64,000 nucleotides of DNA, from the NCBI GenBank assembly GCA_034423575.1, contig DAOUIF010000036.1, forward strand, positions 26,806-90,805, in the 5' to 3' direction. The notes beneath the pieces are model-generated. The model saw only the letters and a program-made list of their open reading frames with translations. It was not told the origin of the DNA and made no database searches. The DNA comes from Bin87 sp034423575 (GTDB lineage Bacteria; Chloroflexota; Dehalococcoidia; Lucifugimonadales; UBA3495). A program made the position numbers and the translations under genes. This document shows positions 24,052-32,319 of this stretch, one piece after another. Positions within the stretch are counted from its first letter, which is position 1; each line of letters begins with the position of its first letter.

Positions 24052-25560
24052 CTATTGGAATGTGGGCTTGAAATCGTTGATGGCCGCAGCGAGTTCACCG
24101 CTGAGCTCGTCAGGCAGGTTGCCGGTGTCGCGGATAGCCTGACTGAATTCCGGATGCGTGGCGTTGATATGGCGGAGCATCTGCTCCTCGAAGGCGCCGA
24201 CGCGCTCCAACGGTATATCTTCCATCAGCCCGGAGTTCACGGCAAAGAGCACGATCACCTCGTCGCCCAGATTCAGGGGCTGATACTGGCCTTGCTTGAG
24301 CGCTTCGGTAGCCAACTGCCCTCGAGCCAACTGGGCGCGGGTCGCCGCGTCCAGGTCTGCCGTGCCGAATTGGGCGAACGTCGCCAGCTCACGATATTGG
24401 GCCAGGTCCAGGCGGAGGCGTCCGGCCACCTGCCGCACCGCCCGCGTCTGTGCGGCGCCGCCCACGCGGGACACGGACAGGCCGACGTTGACCGCGGGGC
24501 GGATACCAACGTTGAACAACTCGGGCTCGAGATAGATCTGCCCGTCGGTGATGGAAATCACGTTGGTCGGGATGTAGGCCGAAACGTCGCCGGCCTGGGT
24601 CTCGATGATGGGGAGAGCGGTCAGCGAACCGCCGCCAAATTCGTCGTCAAGACGGGCCGCGCGCTCCAAAAGCCGGCTGTGCAGATAGAACACGTCTCCG
24701 GGATAGGCTTCGCGGCCGGCGGGACGGCGCAGCAACAGCGACATCTGGCGGTATGCCCAGGCGTGCTTGGTCAGGTCGTCATAGACGATCAGCACGTCCT
24801 TGCCCTCCTCCATGAAGGCCTCACCCATGGCGCAGCCGGCGTAGGGGGCGATGAATTGCAGCGGCGCCGAGTCGGCGGAGCCGGCGTTCACCACGATGGT
24901 GTGATCCATCGCGCCGTACTCTTCCAGGATGCCCACAACCTGCGAGACCTTGCCCTGCTTCTGTCCGATGGCGACGTAGATGCAGATCAGGTCCGTTTCC
25001 CGCTGGTTGATGATGGTGTCGATGGCGATGGCCGACTTCCCCGTGGAACGGTCGCCGATGATCAGCTCCCGCTGCCCCCGGCCAATGGGGATCATGGCGT
25101 CGATCGCCTTGATGCCGGTCTGCACCGGCGTGTCCACGGATTTTCGGACCACGACGTTCGGCGCTGTGCGCTCCACGGGCATGGTGCGATCCGTAGCCAC
25201 CGGACCCTTGCCGTCCAACGGCCGACCCAGCGGGTCCACCACGCGGCCGATCAACGCGTCGCCCACGGGAACCTCGATGATCTGTCCGGTGGCGCGGACC
25301 CGATCACCCTCTTTCACCGCGTTGGGATCGCCCAGGATGGCGGCGCCTACGATGTCCGATTCGAGGTTGAGCGCGAGTCCAAGCACGTCGTTGCCAAAAT
25401 CCAGCAATTCGTTCGAGCGGACACTCTGCAATCCCTGGATACTGGCGATACCGTCACCCACTTGCAGGACGGTGCCAACGTCGACCAGCGAAAGGTCCCC
25501 GCCAAATTCCTCGATCTGACGCCTGATTAGAGAAACTATCTCTTGTCCCCTGACTGCCAT
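24052..25560 (-). CDS. atpA: ATP synthase F1 alpha subunit
   Basis: The 502-residue non-catalytic nucleotide-binding subunit. The Walker A motif GDRSTGKSAIA (about 169-179), the arginine-finger region VSRVGGAAQ and the N-terminal sequence IRRQIEEF that contacts delta are present. AGGAG eight bases before the ATG supports the start. Length and motifs are fully typical. Confidence 0.97.
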   Translation of the reverse strand: MAVRGQEIVSLIRRQIEEFGGDLSLVDVGTVLQVGDGIASIQGLQSVRSNELLDFGNDVLGLALNLESDIVGAAILGDPNAVKEGDRVRATGQIIEVPVGDALIGRVVDPLGRPLDGKGPVATDRTMPVERTAPNVVVRKSVDTPVQTGIKAIDAMIPIGRGQRELIIGDRSTGKSAIAIDTIINQRETDLICIYVAIGQKQGKVSQVVGILEEYGAMDHTIVVNAGSADSAPLQFIAPYAGCAMGEAFMEEGKDVLIVYDDLTKHAWAYRQMSLLLRRPAGREAYPGDVFYLHSRLLERAARLDDEFGGGSLTALPIIETQAGDVSAYIPTNVISITDGQIYLEPELFNVGIRPAVNVGLSVSRVGGAAQTRAVRQVAGRLRLDLAQYRELATFAQFGTADLDAATRAQLARGQLATEALKQGQYQPLNLGDEVIVLFAVNSGLMEDIPLERVGAFEEQMLRHINATHPEFSQAIRDTGNLPDELSGELAAAINDFKPTFQ

Positions 25561-25587
25561 CGGCGAGTCTCCTAATGATTGCGTTGG

Positions 25588-26181
25588 TTACGCCGCTTGC
25601 GCGCGAACTGCCTGGCGGAGCCGTTCCAGGGCGGAGCTTGCGCTGCCGTCCAGCAGTTGATCGCCAATTTGGATGATCAGCCCACCGAGAATCGACTCGT
25701 CCACACTGGCGGTGACCACCACTTCTTTGCCAACCATGCGACCGACCAGGTCGGTGATACGGTCCAGTTCGGCTTGCTCCAGCTCCACGGCTGCGGTGAC
25801 TTCAACTCGTTGACGCCCCAACCGTTCGTCCAACAGGTGGGTGTAGGCTTCCTGTACGTCCCTCATGGCATCGACCCCACCCCGGTTGACCAGGAGCGCC
25901 ACCAGATTCCGGACCATGGCGTGGGTTTCGGACAGCACTTCGTTGATTGCCGCGATTTTGCGCTCCAGCGGCACTTCGGCGTGACGCAGGAACAACCCGA
26001 ACTCCTCGTCGCCGAGTACGTCGGCGGCCAAACGGAGTTCCTGGTCCCACGGTTCCAGCTGCTCGTGTTGCTCAGCCAATTCAAAGATGGCCTGGGCGTA
26101 GCGCTGACCGGACAGGCGGTTTGCCACGGGTTCTTGTCTCCCTGGTTCCTGAGCTGGCATGGCCGGCTCGAAAGCAACCAC
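25588..26181 (-). CDS. atpH: ATP synthase delta subunit
   Basis: The delta subunit (197 residues) links F1 to the peripheral stalk. RLSGQRYAQAIFELA near residue 22 and the C-terminal VDESILGGLIIQIGDQLLDGS are the family signatures. The first 20 residues are not conserved and are Pro/Glu-rich. The start shown is GTG at 26181, while the ATG at 26160 is equally possible; neither has a good ribosome-binding site. It lies between atpF and atpA. Confidence 0.94.
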   Translation of the reverse strand: MVAFEPAMPAQEPGRQEPVANRLSGQRYAQAIFELAEQHEQLEPWDQELRLAADVLGDEEFGLFLRHAEVPLERKIAAINEVLSETHAMVRNLVALLVNRGGVDAMRDVQEAYTHLLDERLGRQRVEVTAAVELEQAELDRITDLVGRMVGKEVVVTASVDESILGGLIIQIGDQLLDGSASSALERLRQAVRAQAA

Positions 26182-26219
26182 GCGCGTTTGATGTGTGGGA
26201 TGCCCGAATGTTTCCCAGA

Positions 26220-26723
26220 TCAGTTGCGGCGCAGGGTCTGTTCACCCTCGGCCAGGACCTGATCGATCAACTCCTGGTGCGCCTGGCGGTCCACACTGCG
26301 CCGAATTATCCGTTCGGCAGCAGTAATCGCCAAGTCTCCGAACGCGGCTCTGACCTCGCTGATCGCAGCGTCACGCTCCCGGGCAATGTCGGCTTGGGCG
26401 CGCTCGGAAAATTCCTCGGCCGACTGGCGCGCGCGCGCCATCTCCTCTTCCCGGAATCGTTCGGCTGCCTCTCGCGCTTGATCCAACAGCCGCTGGCCTT
26501 CGCGCCGTGCCTCGTTAAGCTCCTCCTCAATGGCGGAGCGGGACGTGGCCGCTTCCTCGCGGGCCCGGTCAGCGGCCGCCAGGCTCTCCCGGATGCTCTC
26601 GACACGGCTGTCCAGAGCGTTGAGCAGCGGCCGATAGGCCAGCACTGCCAGCAGAACCAGCAGGACGACGTAGTTGATCAGGTAACTGATCAGCGATGGA
26701 ACGTTCAGTCCCAGTTCAACCAT
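26220..26723 (-). CDS. atpF: ATP synthase F0 b subunit
   Basis: The 167-residue peripheral-stalk subunit. One N-terminal membrane helix (about 8-30, LISYLINYVVLLVLLAVLAYRPL) is followed by a long charged amphipathic helix rich in Ala, Glu and Arg. That helix dimerises as a right-handed coiled coil and ends in the delta-binding segment AERIIRRSVDRQAHQELIDQ. Only four bases separate it from atpE, suggesting translational coupling. Only one b-type gene is present, so the stalk is probably a homodimer. Confidence 0.94.
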   Translation of the reverse strand: MVELGLNVPSLISYLINYVVLLVLLAVLAYRPLLNALDSRVESIRESLAAADRAREEAATSRSAIEEELNEARREGQRLLDQAREAAERFREEEMARARQSAEEFSERAQADIARERDAAISEVRAAFGDLAITAAERIIRRSVDRQAHQELIDQVLAEGEQTLRRN

Positions 26724-26727
26724 GTTG

Positions 26728-27012
26728 TTACACCACGAAGAGCAGGATCACCGCGACGATGAGCGAGTAGATGCCGAGGGCCTCAGCGAACGCGATGGCG
26801 AGGATCATGTTGGTGGTAATGGCGCCCGCGGCGTCCGGATTGCGCCCGATGGCGTTCATCGCGCCCGCGCCGAGGATTCCGATACCGACACCAGGCCCGA
26901 CAACGCCCAAGGCGATGGCCAGGCCGGCTGCCAGGAACTTCGCGCCTTCTGCGGTCAGCGCTTGAGAACCCACCGCCAGCAAAGTGGTGAACATCGAAAG
27001 GTCAAGTGCCAT
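26728..27012 (-). CDS. atpE: ATP synthase F0 c subunit
   Basis: The 94-residue ring subunit has two membrane helices joined by the polar loop around GRNPDA. The carboxylate in the second helix is the Glu of AFAEALGIY. The residues around it lack the Gln and Ser/Thr pattern of sodium-binding c subunits, so proton coupling is expected. The ATG at 27012 has GGAGG upstream and is preferred over a longer frame from 27072 that adds 20 unrelated residues. Confidence 0.95.
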   Translation of the reverse strand: MALDLSMFTTLLAVGSQALTAEGAKFLAAGLAIALGVVGPGVGIGILGAGAMNAIGRNPDAAGAITTNMILAIAFAEALGIYSLIVAVILLFVV

Positions 27013-27115
27013 TGTTGATAATCCTCCGAACCAGAATTGGTCGCGTGATTTTCCCCAGCCCCTGGCAGTCAAACCACGGGGCCATGGTGCCTTGATTGTG
27101 ACGTGCGTCGCGCGA

Positions 27116-28120
27116 TCAGTGCTCCTCGTGACTTACGGCCACCGACAGGAACACCAGCGTGAGGCCGGCGAAAATGACCGATTGGATCAGGCCCACCAGA
27201 AGTTCCAAACCAAAAACGAACTGCGTGGCGATGAAGGGAACCAGGAAGGTGATCATAACTACCAGGATCTCGCCGGCGGTCATGTTCCCGAACAAACGGA
27301 AAGTGAAGGAAACGATGCGTACCAACTCGGAAACCAGTTCCAGAATGCCCACGAACACATTGATCAGCCCCGACGGCCGGCCGCGGAACAGATCTCCGAA
27401 CGCGAAGAATTTCTTCAGGTACCCGAACCCGTGGGCGCGGAAACCCCAATATTCAACGAACACAAACGACACCAGCGCGATGGCCAACGGGAAGTTCAAA
27501 TCGGTGCCGGCCGGCCGAATGAGGTGCGTCGCCAGCTTGAATTCGCCGCCAACGTTCGCGCCGTAGCCGACCGCCTGATAGATGGGGATCAGGAAGATCG
27601 CCAGCCAGGCGTTGAACAGAACAAAGAAGAAAATGGTAGCGACCACCGGGAAAGTCCGGCGCCCCATCTCCGGGCCGAGAATGCTGGACGCGAAGTTGAG
27701 CACCAGCTCGAACAACATCTCCACCAGCGCCTGCAGCCGGTTGGGAATAACCTTGGGGTTGCGCGCCCCCCCGATGAAGAACACCAGCATGATAATGCTG
27801 GTCAGCCATGCTGAGAGCATGGTGTTGGTTACGGCAAACTGCATCAGACCCAGGCCGTGATGCCCTTCCTCGCCTTTGCCATGGTCATCCTTGGATTCGC
27901 CGTGGTCTTCGCTCTTCTTGTCCGCGACGCGGTAGCCGATTACGCTCTCACGAACGGCTGCGGGGAACACCGGATCCGGAGGCAGATGGATTCCCGGCTG
28001 GGAGACGAATGGCCGCTCCAGGCCAAACATCCTGGAGCCGACCGCGCCGACCACGAAACCCACGATGAGGAGGACTGCCGATACGATACCGATCAGCAGG
28101 AGTACTCGTTTGGTGGTCAC
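27116..28120 (-). CDS. atpB: ATP synthase F0 a subunit, with His/Asp/Lys-rich insertion
   Basis: The 334-residue a subunit forms the proton half-channels. The helix with the essential arginine reads ELVSELVRIVSFTFRLFGNMTAGE, and the last helix contains LLVGLIQSVIFAGLTLVFL. The protein is longer than most bacterial homologues. It has an N-terminal membrane anchor, a periplasm-facing segment and, at about residues 67-92, an unusual charged stretch (DHGESKDDHGKGEEGHHG). The start is a GTG overlapping the stop of the upstream gene by four bases, so the two are translationally coupled. Confidence 0.94.
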   Translation of the reverse strand: MTTKRVLLLIGIVSAVLLIVGFVVGAVGSRMFGLERPFVSQPGIHLPPDPVFPAAVRESVIGYRVADKKSEDHGESKDDHGKGEEGHHGLGLMQFAVTNTMLSAWLTSIIMLVFFIGGARNPKVIPNRLQALVEMLFELVLNFASSILGPEMGRRTFPVVATIFFFVLFNAWLAIFLIPIYQAVGYGANVGGEFKLATHLIRPAGTDLNFPLAIALVSFVFVEYWGFRAHGFGYLKKFFAFGDLFRGRPSGLINVFVGILELVSELVRIVSFTFRLFGNMTAGEILVVMITFLVPFIATQFVFGLELLVGLIQSVIFAGLTLVFLSVAVSHEEH

Positions 28121-28395
28121 GACGGTTTGTTGCCTCCGCGGTCAGAACACGGTTTTTGGGAACGAGCGGCGGTGCGGTTGGGATTGTTGCTTCCGTAGAC
28201 CGCGGGAATGATCATTCGGTAGACCCCATAGAAGGCCGCCACGCTGCCGAGAACCGTCCCGATCAATACGAGGAGCGCGACCTGGCCGGTAACATTTCCC
28301 AACCAGAGCCCTCCAAGGATGCCCAGGACGATGCAGATTGCAACGAACCAACCCAAGCCGGTCAGCCGCAACGCGGTTGTCACCCACGGCGGCAT
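28117..28395 (-). CDS. AtpZ/AtpI-like small membrane protein
   Basis: A 92-residue protein with two membrane helices (about 12-33 and 38-60). It sits at the head of the atp operon, where the AtpZ/AtpI (F0F1 assembly or cation-associated) proteins are usually found. The sequence between the helices (LGGLWLGNVTGQVALLVLIGTVLGSVAAFYGVYRMI) is typical of AtpZ. The frame opens at TTG 28407, but the ATG at 28395 is the likelier start. The promoter's expected transcription start near 28410 leaves only a very short leader either way. Proteins of this type help c-ring or F0 assembly in other bacteria; here that is inferred. Confidence 0.75.
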   Translation of the reverse strand: MPPWVTTALRLTGLGWFVAICIVLGILGGLWLGNVTGQVALLVLIGTVLGSVAAFYGVYRMIIPAVYGSNNPNRTAARSQKPCSDRGGNKPS

Positions 28396-28416
28396 TTCCG
28401 TTTCCAAACGGCAGGC

Positions 28417-28445
28417 ATCGTAGCATCCGCACTCGGGACTGTCAA
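28417..28445 (-). promoter_or_regulatory. promoter of the atp operon
   Basis: On the minus strand a perfect TTGACA (28440-28445) is followed after 17 bases by TACGAT (28417-28422). Transcription should begin near 28410, about 15 bases before the ATG at 28395, so the leader is very short. Confidence 0.7.
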
Positions 28446-28484
28446 TCTGAGATCACGGCGGCAATCGGCACCCCACTGACCAAA

Positions 28485-28510
28485 ATGCCCCACCGTAACC
28501 GGCAGGGCAT
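28485..28510 (-). terminator. terminator after the bifunctional-nuclease gene
   Basis: Arms ATGCCC (28485-28490) and GGGCAT (28505-28510) enclose a nested CCG-GTTA-CGG hairpin. On the minus strand TTTTGG follows. It separates the housekeeping genes at 28.5-31 kb from the atp promoter. Confidence 0.6.
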
Positions 28511-28545
28511 CATGCGTTGTTGCGTCCCGGCTGCGCATATGAAAC

Positions 28546-29088
28546 CTACTTGCGCTCGAAGTCTTCCATGTCCAATTCGTTGATCAGGTCCGTGAAGGCT
28601 GACAATCCCTGGAGCTCCTCTTCGGTGACCTCAGCGGCGGCGGATTCGCCGCCGTGCTCCGCAGACACCGCGGGTTGGCCCGTTTCCTGATCCATGGAAA
28701 TCGCCGCTTTATCCATGACTTGATCCGCCACGTAAATCGGGACTTCCGCGCGCACGGCTACCGCCATGGCATCGCTTGGCCTGGAGTCGATCTCGTGGGT
28801 CCGGTCGGCGATCCTGACCACGATCTTCGCGTAAAAGGTTTCGTTCTGGAGATCATTGACCAGAACGTGCTCAAACGTTCCGCCGACCGACTTCACCAAG
28901 TCCACGAAAAGGTCATGGGTGAGCGGGCGCGGAACCGACATGCCCTGCATCTTCACGGCGATTGCTTCGGCCTCCGTGGGGCCGATCCAAATCAACAGGA
29001 ACAACTCAGTGGCCAACTCCTTGAGGACCACCACCCGTTGATAGTTCATTTGACTGATCCGGATGCTGTCGATTACCAGTTCACGCAT
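28546..29088 (-). CDS. bifunctional nuclease (DUF151) family protein
   Basis: A 180-residue protein of the BFN/DUF151 family. The core VVVLKE...LFLLIWIGPTEAEAIA and the signature IDSRPSDAMAVAVRAEVPIYV (in parts, residues 104-124) are clear. A C-terminal extension of about 45 residues is acidic and ends in LSAFTDLINELDMEDFERK, similar to the UvrB/UvrC-type tail seen in some members. Members of this family have been reported to have RNase and DNase activity in plants; the bacterial role is not settled. It lies downstream of the rsmD-coaD-coiled-coil cluster, possibly in a separate transcript. Confidence 0.85.
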   Translation of the reverse strand: MRELVIDSIRISQMNYQRVVVLKELATELFLLIWIGPTEAEAIAVKMQGMSVPRPLTHDLFVDLVKSVGGTFEHVLVNDLQNETFYAKIVVRIADRTHEIDSRPSDAMAVAVRAEVPIYVADQVMDKAAISMDQETGQPAVSAEHGGESAAAEVTEEELQGLSAFTDLINELDMEDFERK

Positions 29089-29264
29089 CTCGCTTCGTCA
29101 CTCCAATCAACGCTTCCGGCGAGGTCTGGTCGGATTCGCGCCATGCGGCGTTCCAACCAGCGGGCACGCCGGATTGTACACCCGCCGGAGTCGCCGATGT
29201 CAAGCGTGCAACGCCGCCACCGGCCCTCCGCTTAGAGAGAGTTCGCCGCCTGCGGAAGACGAAA

Positions 29265-29285
29265 GGGCGGGTGTCTTGCCCGCCC
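29265..29285 (-). terminator. terminator after the coiled-coil gene
   Basis: Perfect 7-bp arms GGGCGGG (29265-29271) and CCCGCCC (29279-29285). On the minus strand a short TTTC tract follows. It lies 30 bases beyond the stop of the gene at 29314. Confidence 0.5.
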
Positions 29286-29313
29286 CGGTGACCACCGTAT
29301 TTGGGCGCTCTAC

Positions 29314-29910
29314 CTAGCGGAGACTCCCGTAATCGGCAGTTTCTCTTTCGTCGCTGCCGGTGGGTGCGAAATCGTGCGGGGAGGGAATGCTGGGACTCGC
29401 GCTGGCGGCCAGCGTCGAACCTGCCAGCATGTCGATGCCCTTCCGCACCGAACCCGTGGCCGTGGTCAGTTCACGCTCCAAGTCCCTGAGCGTACGCAGG
29501 GCGTAGGCGTCGGCCTGGTTGCGCCGGCTTTCCGCCTCGCGCTCCGCCTGGTCAATCATGCGCCTGGACGCGGCCTCGGCCTCCCGCATCATTTCCTCAG
29601 CCTTGCGGCCCAATTCATGCTCGCTGAGGCGGGTCCGGAAATCCTGCTCCAGTTGCTGGCGTGCCTGGTGCGCCTCGGAAACGGCGGAGGACATTATGTC
29701 GTCCTTGCGTGAAAGCATTTCCTCAGCACGCCGGATCTCCTGAGGTACCGCCATGCGCAGCTGGGCGACCAGCTCGCCAATCTTGCTTTTGTCGACCATC
29801 ACGTTGTTGCTGAGCGGCACGGATTTGCTCGAGTCCACCAACAATTCGATGCGGTCGATAATACTGTTGATATCTATGATGACCCCCTCGGCCGGCGGTT
29901 CAGATTGCAC
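29314..29910 (-). CDS. coiled-coil, DivIVA-like/ATPase-b-like cytoplasmic protein
   Basis: A 198-residue protein dominated by an alpha-helical, charged coiled coil from about residue 45 to 155 (RRAEEMLSRKDDIMSSAVSEAHQARQQLEQDF and so on, with heptad-like spacing). It follows a short hydrophobic-acidic N-terminus (INSIIDRIELLVDSSKSVP). Similar proteins next to coaD in Gram-positive and Chloroflexota genomes are annotated as DivIVA- or b-subunit-like, and a role in the cell envelope is suspected only. The start is a GTG at 29910 that has no good ribosome-binding site. It lies eight bases after coaD, clearly in one operon. Confidence 0.7.
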   Translation of the reverse strand: MQSEPPAEGVIIDINSIIDRIELLVDSSKSVPLSNNVMVDKSKIGELVAQLRMAVPQEIRRAEEMLSRKDDIMSSAVSEAHQARQQLEQDFRTRLSEHELGRKAEEMMREAEAASRRMIDQAEREAESRRNQADAYALRTLRDLERELTTATGSVRKGIDMLAGSTLAASASPSIPSPHDFAPTGSDERETADYGSLR

Positions 29911-29917
29911 CTAAAGG

Positions 29918-30406
29918 CTACCGCTGCGGCAATTGGTATTTTTCCGCCAGGGCCCGAGCCACGTGGTCAGGGACCATACCGGAGATATCACCGCCCAATT
30001 GGGCGACCTCTTTGAGCAGGCTGGAGCTGATGAACATGTGCTCCTGGTCGCTCATCAACGACACCATGTCTACATCGGGTTCCAGGCGCCGGTTCATGAA
30101 AAACATCTGGGACTCGTACTCGAAGTCCGGACCGCTGCGGAGACCCCGAATGATGGCCGCCGCCCCGGCGTCCCTGGCGGTGTTGACCACCAACCCGTTA
30201 AATGGACGCACGGACACGTTAGCCATGTCGGCCACGGCTTCGCGCATCAACCCGACCCGTTCTTCGGTGTTGAACAGCAGGCTCTTGGATGGGGTGTCGT
30301 ACACCGCCACGATCAAGCTGTCAAACAGCCGGGCAGCGCGACGCGCCACGTTCAGGTGTCCCATGGTCACGGGGTCAAAGGTGCCGGGATACAGGGCAGT
30401 TACCAT
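29918..30406 (-). CDS. coaD: phosphopantetheine adenylyltransferase
   Basis: CoaD joins ATP and 4'-phosphopantetheine to dephospho-CoA, the penultimate step of coenzyme A synthesis. The 162-residue protein shows the nucleotidyltransferase motif GTFDPVTMGH (residues 8-17), RGLRSGPDFEYE (about 90-101), and the ISSSLLKEVA segment that contacts ATP. Length and motifs are normal. GGAG lies nine bases upstream. It is downstream of rsmD, a widely conserved pairing. CoA supply is also relevant to the several CoA-transferases in this window. Confidence 0.95.
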   Translation of the reverse strand: MVTALYPGTFDPVTMGHLNVARRAARLFDSLIVAVYDTPSKSLLFNTEERVGLMREAVADMANVSVRPFNGLVVNTARDAGAAAIIRGLRSGPDFEYESQMFFMNRRLEPDVDMVSLMSDQEHMFISSSLLKEVAQLGGDISGMVPDHVARALAEKYQLPQR

Positions 30407-30438
30407 TCAGGGTTACTCCAATTCATTGTCAACGTCAG

Positions 30439-31038
30439 TCAATTCGCGTCGGCGCGAACGGCGTAGAATCCTACCGCATTGTCTCCGTAGCTGCGTCGGT
30501 CAATCTCGTGCAGAAAATCGATTTCCGCCGGCAAAGTTACGCGATTGCTGTAACCCACGACTACAGTAGAGTACGCGTTCAGCAGTCCGGATTGGGCCAG
30601 TCGTTTCAGGGTCGGAGTAGGTTCTCCCATTCGGTACGGCGGATCCAAAACCACCAAGTCATACCACTCTTTGCGATCCCGGTCGGCGGGGAACCTGTTC
30701 AACCAATCCAATACATCTGCACAACTGACCCGACCGGCATCTCCGTAACCTGTGAATTCCAAATTCTCTTGTATCACCCGACATTGACGTCGGTTGCGTT
30801 CCACAAAGTCAGCGTACGTTGCGCCGCGGCTGAGGGCCTCGATGCCCAGGCTACCGGTACCAGCATACAGATCGAGTACACGGCGGCCTTCCACTTTGTC
30901 AGGTTGCAGAATGTTGAAAATCGCAGATCTAACTCTCTCGGTTGTAGGTCGCACTCCAGCCACAGCCGCCCCCAACAGGGGGAGACCCCTGGAAGAGCCG
31001 CCGGAAATTCTCATTGAGGATGATTTTCTTGGTGGCAT
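30439..31038 (-). CDS. rsmD: 16S rRNA (guanine(966)-N2)-methyltransferase RsmD
   Basis: RsmD methylates G966 of 16S rRNA using S-adenosylmethionine. The motif I region VLDLYAGTGSLGIEALSRGA and the catalytic motif IV VLDPPYRMGE are both present, and RPTTERVRSAIFNIL is the family's N-terminal signature. The frame is open upstream; I start at the ATG at 31038. A second ATG at 31014 (MRISGGSSRG) matches the usual N-terminus of RsmD even better. Neither has a strong ribosome-binding site. It is followed by coaD after 32 bases. Confidence 0.93.
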   Translation of the reverse strand: MPPRKSSSMRISGGSSRGLPLLGAAVAGVRPTTERVRSAIFNILQPDKVEGRRVLDLYAGTGSLGIEALSRGATYADFVERNRRQCRVIQENLEFTGYGDAGRVSCADVLDWLNRFPADRDRKEWYDLVVLDPPYRMGEPTPTLKRLAQSGLLNAYSTVVVGYSNRVTLPAEIDFLHEIDRRSYGDNAVGFYAVRADAN

Positions 31039-31293
31039 TGTAAAACCCGTGGGACCGCGGCTGGCGAATACAGCGATAGCAAGTTTCGGGCCTTTTGGAC
31101 GCGACTGCGCCAACGGCAACCAGTATATTCCCGTTCGCGCACACCCGTCGTCTTGCCCGGCCATGGGCCCTGTGCTACCATCGTGTGCGCCAATTCACGC
31201 CGCAACGAGTATGAAGCTGGAACCCGAATCGGGTGCTCGAACGCGTGCGGCGCATTCTCGCACCTTCTAACTCCACCGGCCCTCCTGGACGCC

Positions 31294-32280
31294 ATGCTCT
31301 CCTCGGACAACCCAACTTCCGGAACTCCGGGCCGGGGGGCCTTCCGCCAAGCATTGGCCGATGCGGCGCCGCAACCGGGCCGGGGCACGGTGGCCACGAT
31401 CGGGGTGTTCGACGGGGTTCATCTGGGGCACCTCCACCTTCTTAACCGGATGCTGGAACTGGCGGAACCACCCCTGATTCCGACCGTCATCACTTTCAGC
31501 AACCATCCCGCGGAAGTGGTGAACCCGGAACGCACCGTAACCAAGATCATCACGCCCGAGGAAAAGATCCGGCTGCTGTACGACGCCGGCATCGAAAGCG
31601 TGATCTGCGTCGAGTTCACCAACGACATTGCCAACCTCGACGCCAACGAGTTCACGCACATGCTGGTGGATTGCCTCCACATGCGCGGCATCGTTACCGG
31701 CCCCGATTTCGCCCTGGGACGCAACCGCAGCGGGAACCTGGAATACCTGAGGCGCCGGGGTGCGGCTCTGGGTTTCTGGGTGGAGACCGTGGCCCCACTG
31801 GAGCTGGAAGGCAGCACGGTGCGGAGCCGCAGGGTCCGTAATGCCCTGGCCGATGGCAACGTGGACGGCGCGGAATTCCTTCTGGGTCGACCCTACGCCA
31901 CCGACGGCATCGTCGTGCATGGCGCGAAGATGGGCCGCCAATTGGGCTTCCCCACCGCCAACATCGTTCCGACCGAGAACTTCGTCATCCCGGCAGACGG
32001 GGTGTACGCCACCTACGCCACGGTGAAAGGGGTGCGACACATGGCGGCTACCAGCATCGGTGTGCGGCCGACTTTCGGCCTGAGCCAGCGGTTGATCGAG
32101 GCGCACCTCCTCGATTTCTCTGACGATATCTACGACGAAAACCTGAAGCTCGAGTTCGTTTCCCGCCTGCGCGGGCAGGAAACCTTCGACGGCATTGATG
32201 CTCTCATTTCCCAGATGAACCGGGACGTGGCCAACGCCCGCCTGGTGCTCGCGCAGTACGACCGGCAGGAAAACGCCTGA
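31294..32280 (+). CDS. ribF: bifunctional riboflavin kinase / FAD synthetase
   Basis: RibF phosphorylates riboflavin to FMN and adenylates FMN to FAD. The N-terminal nucleotidyltransferase domain has GVFDGVHLGH (about residues 36-45) and a second ATP motif GSTVRSRRVRNAL (about 175-187). The C-terminal kinase domain has GAKMGRQLGFPTANI (about 212-226), the Mg/ATP-binding segment. The 328-residue length is standard. I prefer the ATG at 31294 because the 47 upstream codons show no family similarity. FMN and FAD supply matters for the flavoproteins nearby. It is followed by tyrS after 39 bases. Confidence 0.94.
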   Translation: MLSSDNPTSGTPGRGAFRQALADAAPQPGRGTVATIGVFDGVHLGHLHLLNRMLELAEPPLIPTVITFSNHPAEVVNPERTVTKIITPEEKIRLLYDAGIESVICVEFTNDIANLDANEFTHMLVDCLHMRGIVTGPDFALGRNRSGNLEYLRRRGAALGFWVETVAPLELEGSTVRSRRVRNALADGNVDGAEFLLGRPYATDGIVVHGAKMGRQLGFPTANIVPTENFVIPADGVYATYATVKGVRHMAATSIGVRPTFGLSQRLIEAHLLDFSDDIYDENLKLEFVSRLRGQETFDGIDALISQMNRDVANARLVLAQYDRQENA

Positions 32281-32319
32281 TCCGCCGGTCATCATTGAGC
32301 AACCGAGGCCAGGTGAGCG

